Assembly: GCA_944325315.1 (NCBI GenBank)
Contig: CALVAA010000003.1
Location: 52,055 to 116,054 of the forward strand
Source: Candidatus Gastranaerophilales bacterium
GTDB taxonomy: Bacteria; Cyanobacteriota; Vampirovibrionia; Gastranaerophilales; Gastranaerophilaceae
Direction: 5' to 3'
DNA length: 64,000 bases
Made by a program: the position numbers and the translations under genes. Of the stretch, positions 62,003 to 64,000 are shown one piece after another; the stretch's first letter is position 1; each line of letters begins with the position of its first letter. Under the pieces are notes generated by a model. It ran no database searches. It saw only the letters and a list, made by a program, of their open reading frames with translations, and was not told the origin of the DNA.

Positions 62003-64000
62003 TTACTGTATTTTGGTCATACATCTGGTTGAAGCACCTTGGTGTCTGTTTTGGTTTGATATCGACGGACTGTTTGGGTCGCTGAATATTAGCATCGGTC
62101 TATTTAAGACATCACCTTGGTCATTATAGAGCCATATTCTTGCAGGCATGCAGTTTTTGCCGTGAGTTGTTGATCCGTTTTTTGATGTGCAACCGCCGCT
62201 ATTATAGTGGCAGTGTGTGTATCCTGATCTTTTAGTTGTTCCGGAGCAGAAGTATAAGCTTTGGGTTATGGAGGAATTTTCCATTATTTTGTTTGCAACA
62301 GCTCTGTTTATAAGAGTCCAGCTTCTGCCCCCGAGAGTCATATGATTGCATAGTGCTGCTGCTGTCATTTGTCTGCAAACTACTCTTCTGCATCCTCCGT
62401 AGCCGCCCGGAAGATTAGAATTATTATTTATGCTGTCGCAATTGTTGCCTCCGGTTGTTCCGTACCAACAAGTCCAATCGAGATCCGATGTTACTGTTGT
62501 TCCTACTGATACATTTTTTAAAACGATTGTATTTCCGTTGTTTTGCGGCCAGGAAGTCGAAACGCCACCGTAATTACCTGCGTCATATCCTTGAGAGCCT
62601 GCGACATTTTTTCTTGTTATACAATAGTCGCCCACGCCGGTTATGGCATTTGAAACATATAAAAGGTTTGCAGAAATATTATTGCAATATGTTTGTCCTG
62701 CTGTACAAGAATTTCCGTCTTTAATGTATCCTGCTTTGCACTTTGAACATGTACAGTCTGCATTATAACTTTCGCAATCGTTTACTTGGCTGCAGCACTT
62801 TCCATCTTTGTATACATAGTTTGTACCGCAACCACTGCATGCGCAAGTGGTCGCATTACAATTAGAACAATTTGCAACAACCGAAGAACAATCCTTACAA
62901 CTACTCTTACCGGTGTCTTTCTGACAAGTTCCTGCGCCACATGCAACAGGTGTTCCGTTACACTTCCAACCCGCAGGACAAGTAAGACAAGTAGTTCCCC
63001 TATAATTACCGCTCCAATTTCCGCTTGCATCCGTAGCATAAGTACCTGCCCCACAAGCTGAACAAGAAGAAGCCTTTGCATGGGAATAATGAGCATCTTT
63101 TGTCCAGCAATCACCATGACCGCTTCCGCCGGGGCAATAATATCCGGCTTCGCAGTCTTTACAATCAGTGTTTCCTTCTCCTGAATTGTATGTTCCTGCG
63201 GGACATATTGTTTGAGTCGGACTACCGTCACATGTGTAGCCGGGTGAACACTTCTTACAGCTTCCGTTGATTAAATAATAACCGGGTTTGCATTTTGTAC
63301 AACCACAGGTTTCTCTGTTGCATTCTATGCAGTTAGCGACATACAAACTGCATAAATTACAGCTGCTTTTTCCGGCTTCTTTTTGGCAGTATCCCGTTTC
63401 GCATTGGGGACAAGCGGTTTCTCTTCCGGTTTCATTACTCGCAGTTCCTTTGCTGCATTGTTTGCAAGAAGGCTGCCCTTTAGTATCCTGGTAGTGCCCG
63501 GGCGTGCAAAGTGTGCAAGAGGTTTTTCTTCCTGTTTCATTACTTGCGCTTCCAAGATCGCATTCTTTGCAAGAAGGTTGCTTTTTAGTATCCTGGTAGT
63601 GCCCGGGCGTGCAAAGCGTGCAAGAGGTATCTCTTTCTATATCATTACTTGCGCTTCCAAGATCGCATTCTTTACAAGAAGGTTGAGCGGGTTCATCCTG
63701 ATAGTACCCTTGGGTACAATCTATTTCATTGTTTCCGTCACATTTGTTTCCGGGATTGCAAGGATGACATTTGTTGTCTTTTAAATAGTATCCGGCTTGA
63801 CATTGCGTACATTGTGCACCCCTTTGACATAATTTACAATTAGCATCAATAGTATTACAAGGTATGCAACTGCAAGTCGCAGTATCTATGTATGTTCCTT
63901 CAGGGCATTGCTTATCGCAAAGCAGACACCTTTTTGTTTTTTCACAGAGTTTGCATTCAGGACCGAATTTTTCTTCACAGTCTATGGTTAGGTTGACCAG
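62003..64000 (-). CDS. Large Cys-rich repeat surface protein (partial, 5' end missing)
   Basis: The frame is open from the window edge at 64000 to a stop at 62003-62005 (665 residues visible). Internal TTG/ATG starts such as 63346 are not real, because similar repeats continue upstream. The visible N-terminal about 440 residues are CxxC/CxxCxxGxY repeats of the GCC2/GCC3 or TNF-receptor-like type (e.g. CTPGHYQDT, CPAGTYNSGEG, CEAGYYCPGG), including near-identical 35-residue units. The last about 220 residues (GDYCITRKN ... DLDWTCWYGTTGG ... GGCRRVVCRQMTAAALC ... ARIWLY) form a Cys-containing globular domain. It is probably secreted and disulfide-bonded; an adhesin is possible. Confidence 0.7.
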   Translation of the reverse strand: MVNLTIDCEEKFGPECKLCEKTKRCLLCDKQCPEGTYIDTATCSCIPCNTIDANCKLCQRGAQCTQCQAGYYLKDNKCHPCNPGNKCDGNNEIDCTQGYYQDEPAQPSCKECDLGSASNDIERDTSCTLCTPGHYQDTKKQPSCKECDLGSASNETGRKTSCTLCTPGHYQDTKGQPSCKQCSKGTASNETGRETACPQCETGYCQKEAGKSSCNLCSLYVANCIECNRETCGCTKCKPGYYLINGSCKKCSPGYTCDGSPTQTICPAGTYNSGEGNTDCKDCEAGYYCPGGSGHGDCWTKDAHYSHAKASSCSACGAGTYATDASGNWSGNYRGTTCLTCPAGWKCNGTPVACGAGTCQKDTGKSSCKDCSSVVANCSNCNATTCACSGCGTNYVYKDGKCCSQVNDCESYNADCTCSKCKAGYIKDGNSCTAGQTYCNNISANLLYVSNAITGVGDYCITRKNVAGSQGYDAGNYGGVSTSWPQNNGNTIVLKNVSVGTTVTSDLDWTCWYGTTGGNNCDSINNNSNLPGGYGGCRRVVCRQMTAAALCNHMTLGGRSWTLINRAVANKIMENSSITQSLYFCSGTTKRSGYTHCHYNSGGCTSKNGSTTHGKNCMPARIWLYNDQGDVLNRPMLIFSDPNSPSISNQNRHQGASTRCMTKIQ
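63464..63673. repeat. Two adjacent near-identical 105-bp coding repeats
   Basis: Units 63464-63568 and 63569-63673 differ at few bases and encode 35-residue copies containing CTPGHYQDT, SCKECDLGSASN or variants. A more diverged copy follows from 63674 and another precedes at about 63359. The high DNA identity suggests recent duplication or ongoing copy-number change. Confidence 0.85.

Noticed and set aside
62782..63231. 149-codon frame on the minus strand in the Cys-rich gene
   Set aside because: Same strand but shifted frame; the Cys-repeat frame is continuous through it and has clear protein-level repeats.
63464..63673. Regular repeats considered as a CRISPR array
   Set aside because: Repeats are adjacent 105-bp coding units without spacers.

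Overview
The window is AT-rich DNA from a Gram-negative bacterium: it has lpxD-lpxC-fabZ-lpxA for lipid A, a heptose-1-phosphate adenylyltransferase, an acyltransferase and outer-membrane proteins. Several traits fit the non-photosynthetic, gut-associated cyanobacterial relatives (Melainabacteria/Vampirovibrionia, Gastranaerophilales): a GH57/DUF3536 protein, a class of helix-ended proteins beginning MGL-A/S-ASQ-x-R, many TTG starts, and eukaryote-like Cys-rich repeats. This assignment is inference; no rRNA is present to prove it.

Layout. 1-10.1 kb: edge of a probable ABC-type membrane protein, an RNase H-fold-like protein, GH57, NagA, ferritin, pyruvate kinase and two paralogous helix-ended proteins (4964-5989, 8769-10049). 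10.1-15.2 kb: a histidine-kinase-like protein without the phospho-acceptor His, metX-metW, a GAF plus degenerate HD-GYP protein and an ATP-grasp protein. 15.2-21.4 kb: smc-scpA-scpB (condensin) followed in the same operon by a truncated, degenerate class II ribonucleotide-reductase-like protein. 21.4-28.6 kb: an envelope operon (rfaE2, lpxD, lpxC, fabZ, lpxA, M29 peptidase, polyprenyl synthase, lepB). 28.6-37.7 kb: zinc-ribbon/STAND-type ATPase, acyltransferase, mfd and a SurA/PrsA-like isomerase. 38.1-39.7 kb: pdxJ, a structured leader, rplU-rpmA and tRNA-Asp.

39.7-41.5 kb is decayed DNA next to the tRNA gene: a DUF4143 ATPase remnant and a short-chain dehydrogenase pseudogene. It is followed by two divergent sugar O-acetyltransferase genes that share an upstream motif with the dead dehydrogenase. 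42.9-47.8 kb: an unknown membrane protein, a broken AsmA-like gene, a CoA-disulfide-reductase/rhodanese fusion and ogt.

47.8-54.9 kb is the most notable region: a tightly packed, divergent chaperone-usher-like locus (putative tip protein, PapD-like chaperone, two paralogous subunits, usher-like barrel) facing two more secreted/membrane genes, one of which looks like a third subunit paralogue. 54.9-61.9 kb: an O-acetyltransferase, MerR-ald-proB-proA with a recognisable MerR-type promoter, pnp, a probable RNA polymerase omega subunit, and small secreted proteins including an HExxH protein. The right edge (62.0-64.0 kb) is the C-terminal part of a large Cys-rich repeat surface protein that runs out of the window.

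A recurring theme is proteins that keep the fold of a signalling or metabolic enzyme but have lost catalytic residues (kinase, HD-GYP, cyclase-like, ribonucleotide reductase-like). I saw no CRISPR array, rRNA operon, complete IS element or prophage.
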